A stretch of DNA of 6,899 bases, from contig JAEZHO010000415.1 of assembly GCA_023416545.1 (NCBI GenBank), positions 1-6,899 on the forward strand, read 5' to 3'. This document shows, in pieces, positions 5,740-6,899 of the stretch. The notes below the pieces were generated by a model, which was not told the origin of the DNA, did no database searches, and was given only the letters and a program-made list of their open reading frames with translations. Each line of letters starts with the position of its first letter. Positions within the stretch are counted from its first letter, which is position 1. The position numbers and the translations under genes are program-made. Source of the DNA: Pseudomonadota bacterium. Lineage in GTDB: Bacteria; Pseudomonadota; Alphaproteobacteria; Rhizobiales; Rhizobiaceae.

Positions 5740-6899
5740 CATCTTAGGAAACTCGCCCCGAAGTCCACCCCGTAGCCCTCGTCCGCAATCGCTCCGTTGA
5801 AGAGGAGTTCGGCCCCGAGCCGCCCGATTTCGTCCGAACTCTTGGCGGCCGCGCCGCAGCCGCCCGCAAGGACGCCGACCCGGTCCGAATCGGACACGGA
5901 GATGGCGGGGTAGCCGGTCGGCGTGAACGAGGTCACGCAGGCGGCCATCGAGGTCCGCGACAGATCAAGGCTCGGCATCAGCCGTTCCATGACGCCGGTC
6001 AGGTGGCGATGGGTGCTCTCCCGGCCGCCCGCGCGGAACCATGCACGGATGTCGCCCTCACGCTCGAGCAGCAGGTCGTTTGGATCGCCGCCGATCTTCA
6101 GATAGAACTTGCCGTCGGGATAGCGCACCGGCGGCAGGAGATAGATGCCCTCCTCCGCGTCGCTCCACCGCCAGATCAGCGAAGGGAGCTTGCCCCACTT
6201 CTCCACCGCGTCCTCGTCCACCTGATAGAAGGCGATGGTGCGGGCGTAGACCCTGAGGTCGAGCCGGCGCGGCAGGAGCGCCTCGTTGATGGAAAAGCCG
6301 CCCGCCGCGACGAGAACCTTGTCCGCGACATACTGCTTTCCTTCGGCCGTGGTGACGGCGACGCGTCCGTTCTCCTCGCGGACGCCGGCGACGGTCTCGC
6401 GGATCAGCGCGCAGCCCTGGCGCTCGGCCAGCAGCGTCTGCGCCCGCACCAGCCTGCGCGGGTTGATATGGCCTGCATTTCGCGCCTCCCAGACACCCTC
6501 GCTGTCCTTCGGAAACGCAAAGAGCGGGAACTTGCTGCCGAGGCCTTCATCGTCCAGGTGCGCCGTCTCGACCCCCAGCCTCTGCGACGCGGCAAGCACG
6601 TCGCCGACATAGGTCGGTCCCTCGCCCCTTTTCGGCCCGACGATGAGGCAGCCGTCCTCGGCGTAGAAGTCTATTCCCGCGTCCTCCTCGATCTGCCGGT
6701 AGCGGGCAATCGAGCGATTGGCGAGGCGCGCCCAGACCGGATCGGAATCGATCGTGCGGGTGATGCGGGCCTCGTCGTAGTGGCTGGCGAAGACGCCCCG
6801 GTGGGAGGAATGGTCGAGCGGTTCCTCCGGGCCGATCAGGGCGACGCCGTCCGTCCACTGCGACAGATGGCGTGCGGCGGCAGCCCCCATCATGCCGGC
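5739..6899 (-). CDS. FAD-dependent oxidoreductase, DAO superfamily, sarcosine/N-methyltryptophan oxidase-like (partial, N terminus outside window)
   Basis: Flavoenzyme expected to oxidise an amine or amino acid; the substrate is not known. The window holds 386 codons plus the TGA stop. The first residues, AGMMGAAAARHL, are the second half of the N-terminal FAD dinucleotide-binding GxGxxG motif, so the ATG at 6893 is internal and roughly ten residues are missing. Counting from the window edge, SHYDEARITR at 39-48 resembles the substrate-side histidine/arginine motif of monomeric sarcosine oxidases. Cys321 in AACVTSFTPTGYPA and Lys353 in GCGAAAKSSDEIG are spaced almost as the covalent-flavin Cys315 and catalytic Lys348 of Bacillus sarcosine oxidase. 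This suggests an MSOX/MTOX-type enzyme, perhaps with covalent FAD; other DAO members such as D-amino acid dehydrogenases remain possible. It lies directly upstream of rnpB with no functional link to the division genes. Confidence 0.88.
   Translation of the reverse strand, partial: AGMMGAAAARHLSQWTDGVALIGPEEPLDHSSHRGVFASHYDEARITRTIDSDPVWARLANRSIARYRQIEEDAGIDFYAEDGCLIVGPKRGEGPTYVGDVLAASQRLGVETAHLDDEGLGSKFPLFAFPKDSEGVWEARNAGHINPRRLVRAQTLLAERQGCALIRETVAGVREENGRVAVTTAEGKQYVADKVLVAAGGFSINEALLPRRLDLRVYARTIAFYQVDEDAVEKWGKLPSLIWRWSDAEEGIYLLPPVRYPDGKFYLKIGGDPNDLLLEREGDIRAWFRAGGRESTHRHLTGVMERLMPSLDLSRTSMAACVTSFTPTGYPAISVSDSDRVGVLAGGCGAAAKSSDEIGRLGAELLFNGAIADEGYGVDFGASFLR

Noticed and set aside
5186..5775. 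Plus-strand open frames (100-113 codons) across rnpB
   Set aside because: They are antisense to a structural RNA whose conserved cores and closing helix are all present; no domain is visible.
1..6899. Mobile elements, CRISPR, tRNA or a novel defence-type system
   Set aside because: I looked on both strands for transposase or integrase-like proteins, terminal inverted repeats, spacer-repeat arrays and tRNA cloverleaves and saw none. The region is a conserved housekeeping locus.

Overview
The window is a chromosomal segment of a GC-rich alphaproteobacterium, most likely from the Rhizobiales (Rhizobiaceae-like). Two things point there: the protein sequences of MraZ, RsmH, FtsI and MurE read like rhizobial family members from memory, and the order rnpB - mraZ - rsmH - ftsL - ftsI - murE is typical of that group. 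No database search was possible, so genus is not assigned. Every gene I can support lies on the minus strand, so the window reads biologically from right to left.

Layout in transcription order: (1) 6899-5739, the 3' part of a gene for an FAD-dependent oxidoreductase of the DAO superfamily, resembling monomeric sarcosine / N-methyltryptophan oxidases; its extreme N terminus is outside the window. (2) A 48-bp gap with a 16-bp perfect palindrome touching the stop codon (possible terminator) and a weak promoter-like sequence. (3) About 5690-5257, rnpB, the RNA of ribonuclease P, type A. (4) 5256-4860, about 400 bp without a gene. It holds a possible terminator hairpin, an AT-rich promoter-like island with a 14-bp dyad and a near-consensus CtrA box, and then four ATGGG repeats at exactly 10-bp period that look like the MraZ operator. 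(5) 4859-1, the start of the division and cell wall (dcw) cluster: mraZ, rsmH (mraW), ftsL, ftsI (pbpB) and murE, which runs off the left edge at residue 365.

The dcw genes work together. MraZ is the cluster's DNA-binding regulator. RsmH methylates 16S rRNA. FtsL is a small bitopic divisome protein and FtsI the septal transpeptidase. MurE adds the third amino acid to the peptidoglycan stem peptide. Junctions are tight: 14 bp between mraZ and rsmH, and TGATG stop/start overlaps at rsmH/ftsL and ftsL/ftsI. A 59-bp gap with a 7-bp hairpin stem separates ftsI from murE.

I see no mobile element, CRISPR array, tRNA or novel defence-type system. The most interesting part is the control region between rnpB and mraZ, above all the four phased ATGGG boxes. 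The long plus-strand open frames opposite murE and ftsI look like GC-rich antisense shadows.
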